NCBI RefSeq assembly: GCF_022376445.1
Contig: NW_025955033.1
Location: 62,001 to 126,000 of the forward strand
Direction: 5' to 3'
Source: Fomitopsis serialis
Taxonomy: Eukaryota; Basidiomycota; Agaricomycetes; Polyporales; Fomitopsidaceae
Length of the DNA: 64,000 nt
In this document: piece after piece, positions 10,682-21,486 of the stretch
Layout of the letters: each line of letters starts with the position of its first letter
How positions within the stretch are numbered: the stretch's first letter is position 1
The notes under the pieces: generated by a model
Told to the model about the DNA's origin: nothing
Database searches by the model: none
What the model saw: only the letters and a program-made list of their open reading frames with translations
Made by a program: the position numbers and the translations under genes

Positions 10682-11772
10682 ATGGCGGATTCAACTCCAC
10701 CGGATACACCCACTTTCCTGACCGCCTCGCCGCCCTTTGACAATCCTGGTGCAGACATCATCATCCGGACGTCCGACCGCGTCGAGTTCCACGTGTACAA
10801 GCTCATCCTCAGAGAGGTCTCCTCCGTCTTTGCAGACATGGTGTCCTTACCGCCGACGCGCGAGTCGGACGCCGATGTGGTCGATGTCACCGAAGACAGC
10901 GTCGTCTGGGAGCATATCCTCCGTATGTGCTACCCCTTCGCCCGATCAGCTGTGATTGCGCCAGATCACTTCTGGCCGTTGCTCGAGGCCGCCAAGAAGT
11001 ACGACATGAATGGTGTCCGCGAGGCGGTGGGGCGAGAGATGTTGACTGCCCCGATACTAGAGCGAAGGTCTCTACGAGTGTATTTGCTCGCCTGTGGTCA
11101 TGGGCTCCAGGATGTCGCCATCGAAGCGGCCAGGGCCAGCCTGCGTCAACCACTTGACGAGGATACCTTGGTTCCGGAGCTGCGCTGCGTGACCTCGGCC
11201 GCGTACTTCAGGTTGCTCCGGTACCGTCGCGACTGTGTCAAGGCAGCCACAGCCTTCGTGGACGACTTCAAGGTTTATGTGTTCGGGCGTGATGGTTGGA
11301 GAAAGTACACAGAGACATGGGTGAAACCGCGTGGTGGCACCTCCAACAATACAGATCCAAAACATGACCCACAGTGTTTTGACTCTAATGAGAACCGCAA
11401 GAGGTACATTTTACACCCACCTTCCTGAGCTGTTCATGGTGTAGACAATGCCGACTTCAGCGATCGTACAACTCGTCGCCGCGTCTTCGAAGACTACATA
11501 AAGCGTTCCGCGGAGGCACTCAAGGTCACCCCTCATGGCGCTGTCGTGCTCGATCCACACATAATCGCCGCTACTGTACAGCAAGCTTCAATCTGCGCCG
11601 CCTGCAGAACGGACGAGCAGGCGGACCAGATCGTTCGGTTCATCAGGTTTCACGCATCCGACATCGATGCCGCCGTAGCCAAGGTGAGTGGGCGTCGGAC
11701 ATCATGAATATGTCCACCTATGTAGGCTAACTGTTCTCTGTAACGCAGGTGGTACTTATGATAGAGGCGTGA
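10682..11772 (+). CDS. BTB/POZ domain protein
   Basis: Exons 10682-11403, 11461-11683, 11749-11772; 322 residues. The BTB domain begins at ASPPFDNPGADIIIRTSDR (about residue 16) and runs to about 115, with VFADM and VVWEHILRMCYP typical of this family. The first intron (57 nt) is invisible in a simple frame reading, which stops at 11428; splicing to CTTCAG|CGATCG restores RRRVFEDYIKRSAEALK. The C-terminal module has CAACRTD and FHASDIDAAVAK. The last intron (65 nt) precedes the conserved eight-codon exon VVLMIEA plus stop. The extra middle intron is not present in the 2085, 19276 and 21487 paralogs, so it is a gain here or a loss elsewhere. Probable ubiquitin-ligase adaptor by family. Confidence 0.88.
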
Positions 11773-12371
11773 AAAAAGGGCGCACTCTGACTCCACGATA
11801 GGTCGCAGGTTGAGTTGAACCCAGACCGCGCTCGGCCTCTTTCAGTTTCGAGATTGCTACTATATGCTTGGGCACGGTCAGTCTGTTTGAATGGTTGTAC
11901 GAGTATGTACGAGTACCCGTTTGACTTGTGTATAAGTGAGTGGTATTTCAGAAACTCGATCCAGTGCCTCCATGTATGCTACGACAGTACTTAGGACCGT
12001 ACAGATTCGGCTAGGTCGCGATACAGACCACATTACCAGTCTTATTGATATCATCCTGACTATGTACCTCTAGTTCTACCTAGCGCATCAGCTCTGGCGG
12101 TACTACAGTCGCATAGAAGTGCAAGCTCTTGTCCGTATACGCTATTGCGCCTGCAGAGCTTAACATTCATTGTCACGTTGTAGGTTGCCGTGAAGCCGAC
12201 TGTAATCATCTTTCGTCCGGACTCCGGAGGTTCTGCTCTTCTCGCAGACCATTACTTAGGAGTGTCGTTTCATCTTAAAAAGATCCCCTGTGTTCGTGCA
12301 CTGTCAGTTCGCAACAGTGATTGTTCGCCACGGAATGTGATCCTGTAAGCAACACGACCCACAAAACTACG
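11773..12371. other. Intergenic between convergent BTB and Rrp9 genes
   Basis: About 600 bases lying between two convergent gene ends. It must hold both 3' ends. No further gene or repeat recognised. Confidence 0.45.
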
Positions 12372-14380
12372 TCATGTCCTTGGGTGCAACGCCACAACGA
12401 GTGCGCCGTTCAGAACGCCCTCACCCTTCCTCTGCATCCACCGCCCGAATCGCATCTCATGCCCCACCCCCGCTACGAGCAACACCGTCTTTGCCTGCGC
12501 TTGGCCACGGGCCTTATTTGACCGCTCCTCCGTATCTTCCGCAGAGCGCGTCCAAGTGGCACCGGCCTGGAAGTCTGGCGCGGGCGTGCAGAACTGGATA
12601 GAATTTACGACGCCGGGGGCGGGAATCGTGCCCAAGAGGGCGAACGACTTGAGCTTCGCGTCGAGCTTCCAGAGGCGGACAGAGCCGTCCCACGAACCTG
12701 CACGTCGTTCGTGAGTACTTCATGAACAGAGCAACGGGAAGTGGAAGTGAACGAACCGGAGGCGAAGAGATCCGAGTACCGCAGGGCACCGATCGCAGTC
12801 ACCCAGCGCGGCTTGCGGACCGTGGGCATGTCCTCCGTGTCGACGTGTGCCTCGTCAATCCCATGCGCGAGCGCCTGCGTGAAGACAGGCTTCTTCTTTT
12901 GCGTGGTCCATAGGGATAAAGACCTGTAGATCGAGGGGTGCACTGGTCAGGTCGGTCAGTTGCACAGAGGACACGGATTCGCGCACCCGCTATCACCGCC
13001 GCTCACGAAGGTGACCTCGTCAATCATAGCGACGCACTCGATGCTCCCCTCGACGAACTTCGTCTGCTGCCCCTTCACCTCGCGCCGTTTCCTCCGCCCT
13101 TCCCCCTCCTCGTCCTCACCATCGACGTCCATCCCATCCAGGTCGTCCCTCCATTTGCTCCCACCCCCGCCGCGGAAGACGAGCTGCGTCTCCTCCGGGA
13201 TCTTCCAGAACCGCACCGTCTTGTCGCGCCCGCCCGCGCTGACCGCGGTCTCGCTCCGGAGCGCGTCGAGCGCGAGCACCGGGGCCTGGTGCCCGAAGAG
13301 CGTCTCCACGTAGCCCATCGAGGTGAGGTCGAACAACTTAAGCGTCCTGTCGAACGAGCCGGAATAGAGTTGTGTGGATGTGGTAGCGTTCGGCTGTACT
13401 TTCCGGAAGGCGAGTGCCTGTGGGAAGGGTTAGGAGAGAGCGCAGAGCAGAAAAGGCAGACGTACAGAGATGTGATCTCGGTGCCCTGTGAAGCCCTTCA
13501 CCCACTCGTTCTTCTCAACGTCCCATACACCGACCCGTCGGTCCTTCCCACCGCTTGCGAGGTATCGTCCGTCTGGACTCACGGCGAGAGCCCATACCTC
13601 GTCTGTGTGTCCCGACACGTCCTTGCCCTTGCCCTTGCCCTTGTCGGGTCTGCACTTAAGGAATGTGTGTACTTTGCGCCCGGTGTGCAGGTCCCACTTG
13701 ATGATAGCGCCCTCCTTGCCCGAAGTAAACAACCACCGTGCGGACGGAGACGCAACAGCCCCTGTGACGGAGAAGCGGTGACCGCGCGTTCGTATTGACG
13801 GAGCGTCCTCAATCTGGTACTGCGAGGCCGTTAGTGGCAAGAACCATATGATAGGGTAGTGTATGGCGCACGCTATCTGCTACGAACAGATGGACCTTTC
13901 CCGAGTGCTCTAGGACGTCCTGCTTGAGTCGCGTCGAGATGAGTTCGCGGTCGATCTCCGCCGCATCGAACTCTCCCTCCGCTGAAAGTGTTGCATGAGA
14001 TTCCTGGAGGAAGGGACGAACATTGTACACGCACCTAGCCCAAGACCCTGTTTCACTCCGTCGAGATACATCTTCGCAAGCCGCAGCCGCTTCTCCGCGG
14101 GAGTCTCCTCTTCGTCTTCCTCACCGCTCTCGTACGCGTCCGGGTCGACGTCCGGTGCGCGCAGGTCCATCTCGTCAATCCCACCAATGTCGTCCGAGTC
14201 ATGGGTCTCGTCCGACAGCTCTTCATCCCTCCGCTTCTTGGGTGTGGGGGCGGCGCCGGGCTTTTGTTTGCTTCGCTTGTTGGGAACGCTGCGTCCGGGT
14301 TGTCGGGAGGAAGAGGCGGTGGCATCTTGCGACCGTTTGCGTTTGCGCGTCTTGGGTGCTGCAAAGAAGGAGTCTGGCAT
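12372..14380 (-). CDS. RRP9: U3 snoRNP WD40 protein Rrp9
   Basis: Exons 14380-14035, 13981-13872, 13819-13466, 13417-12987, 12923-12757, 12697-12372; 577 residues. Rrp9 (human U3-55K) binds U3 snoRNA box B/C in the nucleolus and is needed for 18S rRNA processing. The start MPDSFFAAPKTRKRKRS leads into a basic then acidic tail (SGEEDEEETPAEKRLRLAKMYLD), the signature AEGEFDAAEIDRELI and VLEHSGKVHLFVADS, then WD repeats: TGAVASPSARWLFTSGKEGA, GHTDEVWALAVSPDGRYLAS, LYSGSFDRTLKLFDL, GHQAPVLALDA, ECVAMIDEVTFVSGGDSG, SWDGSVRLWKL. The second acceptor (13982) skips a nearer AG and gives the expected GLAEGEF. A KGKGKGKD insert and an acidic loop (DGMDVDGEDEEGEG) lie between repeats. Gene looks intact. 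Confidence 0.93.
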
Positions 14381-14792
14381 TTTTGTCGGGTGTTACCCCG
14401 AGGGCGAGGGTCGCAAGGATTAGCGAAGGGCGTGGTGGATGCGCGAGCGTACAATACGAAGCTGCGCTGGTGGCGGAGCCTCAGCAACTTTTTCGCTCAG
14501 GCGCCCATGATCGGACCACGTGGAGTAGGTATCGCTGACTTGTACGAGTTTGTCAGCACTCAAGAGCTCTGTTGAAACGCACATTCATGCACTCAAGAGC
14601 TCCTACTTCGTCCATAAAACAGTCAAATACAAATCTACACTTTATATGGTACATGAACCACGCTACCGTAGACATACAAAACTAGCATCTCGTATTCTGT
14701 GTCGTGAACAAGACATTTCCTAGCAACGTATAGTAGTACAAGTAAATTGTAATCTTGAACACTCCGAAGCTGCGATTCATGCATAGTAGCCT
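14381..14792. other. Intergenic, AT-rich
   Basis: Between the Rrp9 start and the end of the interrupted small gene. AT-richer than its surroundings, especially 14580-14780. No gene seen. Confidence 0.45.
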
Positions 14793-14950
14793 TCAGTTAT
14801 GATATGCCGTCTCGAGCTTCTCCTTTGCCTCAGCATATTGATATTCGTCGACGAGCATCTCGTCATTGAGAGTCTCGAGGGACTCCATGACCCAGTCCTG
14901 GCAGGTCCAAGTGACGATGTCGTTCCTCATAGGTTGCCGCCTCAGGCACT

Positions 14951-14984
<34 letters not shown>

Positions 14985-15539
14985 AATCCCTTTATTGTCC
15001 GCGAGGGCCGGGCCCTATGTAGACAAAGCACTAGCACTAGGAGTAGGTACGGAAGTGTTCACGTAGGTTCAAGCTGAGCATAGGCTCACGCCGGGGCGAG
15101 AGCTGGAGATGGTACAGTAAGAGAGCAAAAGGAAAATATGGTGCCGAGACAGTGACATGTATGTACAGTAATGGGAGTGCGAATGCAACGAGGTAATCTA
15201 TTTATGGGAAAGTGGACTCCCGCCCGGGAGACGACACACGTTCGATAGAGCTATCGGACTGGACGAGCGGTCTGGCTCAGAGCGCAGGCACTCCTTGACC
15301 TCGGCGATGGCACGCTCACCATCGATTTCGCAGACGAGAATTTCTTCGCGGAAACGCTGCGACTGCATCGGGTTCGCCTCTACGACGTCAAGGGCGAGCG
15401 CGCCAGGCTCGCCGTTGGCTTGATAGATGAAGTGCTGCTTCGACTCATTACCGCCGAGAATATGCAGATGGAGGGCCCAATGGGCCTTCGAGCGGGCCAG
15501 TGGCCTGTAGCTGACGACCGAAAGCTCTGCGTGGACCAT
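14793..15539 (-). pseudogene. Conserved small protein gene interrupted by a retroposon
   Basis: Minus strand. From the ATG at 15539 the frame reads MVHAELSVVSYRPLARSKA, then HWALHLHILGGNESKQHFIY and AIAEVKECL, where the insertion begins. Beyond it, 14942-14793 continues in exact frame with RRQPMRNDIVTWTCQDWV, MESLETLNDEMLVDEYQYAE and a stop at 14793. The pair W-x-LHLH early and CQDWVMESLE late is typical of a small basidiomycete-specific family of about 150 residues with no known function. As it stands, translation runs into the insert and stops at 15198, losing the last 50 residues. An intron with GTGAGT, a CTAAC branch point and GCGCAG ends just before the ATG, so the upstream exon (about 15600-15690) is probably leader; a TTTAAA box lies near 15690. 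Confidence 0.75.
14953..15284 (-). mobile_element. Poly(A)-tailed retroposon, about 330 bp
   Basis: The insert is flanked by direct repeats CAGGCACTCC(TT) at 14943-14954 and 15285-15296, a target-site duplication. On the minus strand it ends in a pure run of 31 A (14953-14983 as T), preceded 5-10 bases earlier by AATAAA (in ACAATAAAGG). These are hallmarks of target-primed reverse transcription. The body is about 300 bp, has no long frame, and no convincing Pol III A and B boxes in the transcribed direction, so it may be a retrocopied Pol II transcript rather than a classical tRNA-derived SINE. No second copy was noticed in the window. Confidence 0.82.
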
Positions 15540-16181
15540 CTGCGCAGTGAGAAAACCTAGTTAGTCGGGCCGAACGGAGGCATGCACAAGAACGACTCAC
15601 AGCTGTAGCAAACTCGAGAGGGGCTCTGCGATTTTTCGTTGTGGCGTCGCGGGTTACTGAGTGCCAGTGGGCTGTTTGGTATCGCCCTTTTAAATGTCCT
15701 GCTCCTGCGACCGCACGCCTTCCCAGACAAGCTATGGTCTCGCCACGCTCTTTCGAGTCATGGATCACGACTATACTTGGAAGGAACGCAAACCCTTTGA
15801 GGAATAGCTCCACGGCAATTGTATAAACCAAGTACAGGTTCATACCACTCACTTGAGTTTGTCATCTGCCGGGGACAGCGGCAGGAGTCACTTCGTGTCA
15901 AGACGTTCTCAGGACTCGCCGAGGAGGACGAGCTGATGAACGGCGCTGATCTCTAGTTGAAACTTCGTAGTCTAGACATGTATAGCAAATAGATAGACTT
16001 GTCGTACCAGTACGCCACTGCAACATGTTGCCTTCGCATTGGCACCGTCCTTGTTTTCCATGCCGTCGAGCGGTCTGCAGTGATGCCGCTCATCAGAAGC
16101 CAAATACAAGCCCATACTTCTTGTTCATCGATGACTTCGACTATTATATGCGCTGACAAGAAAAAGGTATAGCGCGAGATG
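15540..16181. other. Leader/promoter of the interrupted gene and intergenic DNA
   Basis: Holds the probable leader intron (15540-15600) and a TTTAAA element near 15690 of the gene to the left. The rest, up to the 3' end of the APH kinase gene, has no recognised gene. Confidence 0.4.
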
Positions 16182-17475
16182 CTAGTACACCACAGTGGAC
16201 TCGATGACACGGTCCAAAACGACCTCGCGATCGTAACCCAAAATCGACGGAGGTAAAAAGTCCCACCAATCGCTCTCGTCCTGGATGGAACGCGTGTTTA
16301 ACGCCTTGAGGTGCTCCCAATACTCCGGGTAAAAGCCACTAGACTCCCAGTCGATGATCCCAGATAGCTCGACGCCACCGTCCGGTCCATCGACCACCAT
16401 CACATTCCCCTGATGCAGATCCGCGTGGGTGAACACGATGCGATGTTCATCGCGTAGCATCGAGCGGAGCCATCTCTTGTAGTTGGGCGCCGCTCGGCAG
16501 GACCGTGACTCTAGGAGGAAGTCGTTGAACTGCGCTTCGGAATACAGAGACGACGCGCTGACTCGATCGTCTCTGCGGACATCCTTGCAGAGCCGGCGAC
16601 CGACAGGAGAGCCGAGTGGGGCGCCACACGGAGATTCCAGTTGGCGGAAAGTGGCGACGGTCTCATCTAGAAGATCACGAATGCGCAGCTTTGTCTCCGC
16701 AGACAGCGAGGGCCAACGCTTCTCCAGTGTGGTGCCGGGTACGAGGGTCATGAACATGAAGGACGTTGACCCCACGGTTACCAATCCGAGAGCACGCGGT
16801 GCTGCGATGCTCGGGAAATGTTCTTCCACGAACTGTAGAACCCCGTGCTCGTCGTGATTGAAGTACTGTGACTGGGCAACCTTCACAACCACGTTCTCGC
16901 CAATCTGGATTACGGCGCGAACAGAATGTTCCCAGAGGAGTGTGCCAGACAGTGCATGCCCAACAATAGTCGCTGAGAGATCAGATACAGACGCATCCCA
17001 AATCTCGAGAAGTTGGCAGACTACGGGGGAGAGCGGGTAGATTATGGAGTGTGGCAGGGGGCACGGGAAAGGGAAAGGGATTGAAGGCAGCGGCGCTAGG
17101 CAGCCGGCTGAAATCTGTCGAGATGCAGCTGGTCTGGGCTTCGAAGTTGATGCAAGGTATTCAAGCACACGAGGAGGAGCTTTGTCTGGCTCCCCCGCTT
17201 GCAAAGGCACCAGTGGCTCACTGCTTTCTGCCGTGCGAGAGTGAATGTTAGGATTGGGCGGAGTGAACAGTATACTCACCTGTCCGTCGCTTTGCTTCTC
17301 GCGCCTCGATTGAACGGCGTATTTTAGCGTATGAGGTACATAGCTTGCTCAATGTAGCTTCTAGATCAGCTGCGGGGTCGTCCTCTAGGGCCCTGTTGAT
17401 GTGTGCCAGCACAGTGACATTGAGATGACTGTAGCGACGCTCGGCCATGGGAAGACTGATTGAGAACGATGTCAA
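16182..17475 (-). CDS. APH-fold phosphotransferase (aminoglycoside phosphotransferase-like)
   Basis: Exons 17475-17280 and 17227-16182; 413 residues. The 50-nt intron splices ACA-G to AA-AGC, giving RRTESSEPLVP. The protein has the protein-kinase-like APH fold: ENVVVKVAQ (nucleotide-binding lysine), SFMFMTLVPGTTLEKRW (hinge), the Brenner motif HADLHQGN at about residue 333, and IIDWES at about 357 for metal binding. Fungal members of this large family are mostly of unknown substrate; antibiotic resistance should not be assumed. The first 70 residues are charged and outside the domain. A second start at 17448 (MAERRYSHL) is possible. No damage seen. Confidence 0.85.
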
Positions 17476-18052
17476 AAGACCGAAGGGAGCTGATAAGCCG
17501 TAGAAAATACGTGCCGGTACACTGTGCCACGGTACTACTGCATACGTTCGCGGTACAAAGCCAAGTTTGCGTGACCGTGTTCAGGGAACCTCGGTGTCAG
17601 TGGCGGTCACAACACGTATACGTAAGCTGTCGTCCGGATTCAGGTCAGCACGTGCGCACAAGTTGAATATGGCAACCGGCGTCGTCGTTCTAACTTTCCT
17701 TCATGATCATTTGCACTGGCAGGCTGCTCTTTGCAAATCATAACATTTGCTTATGGCCCCCGATAAGCGCAAATGCGTTCTCTCGAGTGAAGTCGTACGC
17801 TCAGGCTCGCTGCAGCCGGGTGCCAGGGCGTACGCGGAGCATGACGGACCACACCTCGACGGAGAAATTGGACGATCCGAGTACCATCCAGACTACGATG
17901 ACGCCAAGTCGGTAGATCAGTCTAATAAGAGAATGAAAGTGCAAAATTGTCTATCCGTGGAACGAGACAAAACGCCCCCGCCACAAGTGCCTCCTAGCAT
18001 TTCTCGTTCGTCCGAAACCTATCTCATACGGACGCTACTCACGCGGCCACCT
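17476..18052. other. Intergenic; open frame upstream of the GDSL gene
   Basis: From the ATG at 17753 an open frame of 100 codons (MAPDKRKCVLSSEVVRSG, later SNKRMKVQN) runs without stop into the GDSL start. It could be a long N-terminal extension of that protein, a leader, or chance. It has no similarity I recognise. Confidence 0.35.
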
Positions 18053-19043
18053 ATGGCAGGATATGTCCCAATAGTGTGCGCGGGCTCTCACTGGTGTGAT
18101 CGATCGGCTCTCGAGAACGTCGTCGTCTTGTGAGTCCTACTAGTCATCCTTCATTCAAGCTAGTGTGCCGAGCTGTCACACGCAGTAGTACTAGAGCTCA
18201 CCCTAACTTGCACTCCAGCGGCGACTCGTACAGTAAATCGGATGATGGAAGAACATGGGTATGGTGTTAGCCAGTGGTCCTCTGCTGCTGCTGATACTAT
18301 ACCAGGTCGGCCATCTGGGGAAGCGACTTCAGAGACGAGACACACCGATCAGGATACACAACTTCGCTTTTCCTAGCGCGACCGCTGAGTATGACCTCTC
18401 AACCCAATTTTCAAGCTTCTTCGACCTCTGTCCACCGAAGACAGATATTTACAGTGGGATACCTACACTTGATCCGGAGAAGACCGTATATTGTTCGCAT
18501 TCTCATGCCCTTTTCATGGCCAGCACACTGATGCGCATGTAAAGTCTTGTTCTTAGGTATCAATGACTGCGGAAATCCCGATTCCGATGATCTGGCGTCC
18601 ATTCTGGAGACGATATTCGATGGCGTTCACGATCTATACATCAAAGCCGGGGCCCGGAACTTCGTTCTCATCGACGTCCCACCTACTGATCGTTCGCCGC
18701 AAGGTGCAGTCATTCGAGTTGCCCTTCCTATTCCATTCACATCTGACTCGCAGCGAATGACTGCGAGACCTCAGACGAGATAGAAGAACGTGTCAGGACG
18801 TGGAATGATGCGCTGCTGGCACAGACAACCGAGTTTGGGGCTAGCACCGAGCAGGCGACAACACTCCTGTTCTCGTCACATCGAGTGCTGACTGAGGTGC
18901 TGGACGACCCGTGCGAGTTCGACTTCACCGAAGACGACGCGACGGCCGAGGGTGGTGGGATCTGGACGGACGGATTGCACCTCTCAACGCATGTACATGA
19001 TATTCTTGCGGAGCGACTGATGGCATCCGTATTCCCGCCATAG
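18053..19043 (+). CDS. GDSL-family esterase/lipase
   Basis: Exons 18053-18129, 18219-18258, 18306-18492, 18545-18703, 18754-19043; 250 residues. SGNH/GDSL hydrolases cleave esters such as acetylated sugars or lipids. Block I is NVVVFGDSYSKSDD with the nucleophile Ser; block III is FLGINDCGNPDSDD; block V is GIWTDGLHLSTHVH with the catalytic Asp and His. Every exon junction was confirmed by the return of family motifs; the third intron uses a GTTCGC donor. Start was set at MAGYVPIVCAG because GDSL normally sits 20-30 residues from the N-terminus, but the frame is open up to an ATG at 17753, which would give 350 residues. No secretion signal seen, so it may be cytosolic. Confidence 0.85.
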
Positions 19044-19275
19044 TGTGCAATTGCAGGGAGCTTCTTCGATGCTCGGCGTGGTGTCCTGAATGCCATATCA
19101 ATGGAAAGAATGGCGGTTGCATCGTGCACTCACGTCCTGGTAACAAAACCAAGGTCGAGCACCGTTGTACAAGTACTCAGTACTCACTTGAAACGAGCTT
19201 GTCATGGTACATAATTTTTTCCAAGAGTCATACAGATACCACTCCGAGAAATTGTATTCCTGTGATACCGCTCCT

Positions 19276-20310
19276 TCAGGACTCCACAACGAGTACTACC
19301 TGTGGAAGAAACCCCGTCAGGGAGCAAGTACTTTCAAAACCTTGCTGACTTACCTTCGCGATGGCCGCATCTATCTGGGCTGCATGGAATTTAATGAAAT
19401 GACTGATTTCACTGGCATCACTATCTTTTCTACATATGCTGCATAATGCAGCTGCTTGCGCCGTAGTGGCGATGAGGACTGGGTCCAAGACTGCGTCGCC
19501 GTGAGGGTGAGCTTTGAGTCTTTCAGTAGACTGAGCCATGTAGTCGTCAAACGTGCTGCGGTATGATGTGTAATTCGTGACATATGCGGTTCCTTGGGCA
19601 CAATCTGCGTGATGGTGCTGTTCAGGTACTCCCGGGCCGGGTCCGGATCGGCGCACGATCCAATCTGGCACTTCCTCCGATACCATCCCGTCCCATCTAT
19701 GGTTACGGAGGAACCGTTCGTCCTCCGCAATGGATATGGCCGCCTTCACGCACTCCTGACGGTATTGCAGCAGGTTGAAGTAGGCGGCTGATGTCGCAGA
19801 GCGCAGCTCGGGTACAGATGACCTCGCCTCGGGTGTCTGGCGAAGACTAACCCTGGCCGCTGCAGCAGCGACGTCATTGAATCCGTAGCTGCATGCGAGC
19901 ATGTAGACGCGCAGCGTCTCTTGCTCTAGCATGCGGGGTGTAGACATTTCCTTCACCACGGTGTTGCGCACACAGGCCATATCGTACTTCTTGGCAGCCT
20001 CGAGTAACGGCCAGAGCTGATCCGAGACGATCGCAGGTAGTACGGTGGGATAGCAGATGCGAAGGATGCAATCCCACACAACACTGCTTTCTGTGACCTC
20101 AACTACCCTTGAGTCAGTGTCGGGAGCCGTCGGCAAGGCTGCCATGTCGGCGAAGACCGAGGAGGCATGTGTGAGTATTATCTTGTAGACGTGGAAATCG
20201 ACATGGTCCAGCGTGCGGATGATCAGATCAGCGTCGGGATTGTCGAACGGCGGTGAAGCGACCGTGACTTGAGCAGCGGATGAAGTGCCGTCTTCTGCTG
20301 CGTCAGTCAT
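19276..20310 (-). CDS. BTB/POZ domain protein
   Basis: Exons 20310-19354 and 19299-19276; 326 residues. The BTB domain starts at ASPPFDNPDADLIIRTLDH (about residue 18), continues VFADM and VVWDCILRICYP, then DQLWPLLEAAKKYDMACV. C-terminal module: RLKAHPHGDAVLDPVLIA, CSICRKDSDASEI, FHAAQIDAAIAK. The 54-nt last intron (GTAAGT...CCACAG) is a multiple of three and has no stop, so the frame reads through it; homology to the paralogs shows the real last exon is VVLVVES plus stop. Convergent with the GDSL gene (232 bases apart) and divergent from the BTB gene at 21487. Confidence 0.88.
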   Translation of the reverse strand: MTDAAEDGTSSAAQVTVASPPFDNPDADLIIRTLDHVDFHVYKIILTHASSVFADMAALPTAPDTDSRVVEVTESSVVWDCILRICYPTVLPAIVSDQLWPLLEAAKKYDMACVRNTVVKEMSTPRMLEQETLRVYMLACSYGFNDVAAAAARVSLRQTPEARSSVPELRSATSAAYFNLLQYRQECVKAAISIAEDERFLRNHRWDGMVSEEVPDWIVRRSGPGPGVPEQHHHADCAQGTAYVTNYTSYRSTFDDYMAQSTERLKAHPHGDAVLDPVLIATTAQAAALCSICRKDSDASEISHFIKFHAAQIDAAIAKVSQQGFESTCSLTGFLPQVVLVVES

Positions 20311-21486
20311 GTTGTCAATATCGTCGAAGTGCTATCGTTTGAGGCGTGGTGCGCAAGCGATGTGGCTCTTTTGTCACTGTATATACGCAATGACAGTTGA
20401 GCCAAGAATGAAAGTAGACAAGCACCGAGACTACCTTAGACGGACTCAGGGGAGGACTCGGACGCTCGAGTCGTCTTGCTAGTACGTCAATCGGCCCGTA
20501 GATGGTCAGCTATATTTTGTGTGTCAATGCGATGCATATGGAGTCTATAACTGAAGTATACGGCAAAGGCGACGGGGCATCCTCACCTTACTCAGGCTAC
20601 TCTGATAGTAGTCTCGTAAGAAACCACTTCCGAATTCGAAGGAATTCAGCCGCATGTCACGTGCGTAGTGTTGACAGATCGAGATCGTATTGTGGCGCCC
20701 GCGGCCCAGCCGTTCGAACTTGAACGCGGTTTGGTTGAGTTGCTCAAGCCTTCCTCGAGCTTACGACTCGGACGTTCTCGTACTGCCTCAAAATTGAGTG
20801 AACGCTATCTGATGCTGGAACAAAACACAATGCGGGGTCTTCCAGTGTCAGCTCAGGTGCTGTTGACTTCGCCGACTTCCCTATAAGCACCATGCACTTC
20901 GCCTGAAGAACGTGGCGTACAGTAGGCTCGCTGGGTCCGTCAAATCTTATGCATCCCAGTCAGGTGCAGCGGTATGTAACGACTAAGCCCCGAGTAATCT
21001 ACAACGCTAGTTGACCCTTTGGACTCGCAGGCGTTGCTCGCTATCGACGTCTGACACACAGGGGTCGCAGGAACACTGGTAGACGCTCTCGGGTGGTCAG
21101 TGCGGCCGTATTGGCACGACGAGACTGAAGCTATCAAGCGAGAACTCAAGTAATTCATGGCTGTACGCGTTCAACGTGCGAAGCTAGGACGAGCGCGATG
21201 GATGGCGCAGATCGCCTTCAATGAGCGTATGTATCGAGGACTCGGCCCACAATGAATGTCCGATGTGGTCATGAGACCACGCAAGCATGTATACTTGGAA
21301 CAGAGATAACTCACACAGTACAGCAATCTACCGCCTGTCGTACGTCACTCTGCCGCTCCGGATACGGCTGCTCATCGATTGCACACTGACAAAATGGAAG
21401 TGCGCGGTTAGGACGCCCACTGTATTGCCGCACCCATATCTACTGCTGCAGTGACTCCTTGGCTCGACTTGCGCATCGACTCCGTC
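20311..21486. promoter_or_regulatory. 1.2-kb region between divergent BTB genes
   Basis: Lies between the starts of two divergently transcribed BTB paralogs and must hold both promoters. Frames of 60-75 codons within it have no recognised similarity. No repeat shared with other BTB upstream regions was obvious by eye. Confidence 0.4.

Noticed and set aside
14953..14983. T run taken as an assembly artefact
   Set aside because: It has a target-site duplication on both sides and a polyadenylation signal next to it, which together fit a retroposon tail; its exact length may still be imprecise.
16182..17475. Calling the APH-fold gene an antibiotic resistance gene
   Set aside because: Fungal APH-fold kinases are a large family of mostly unknown substrates; the motifs show the fold, not the drug.
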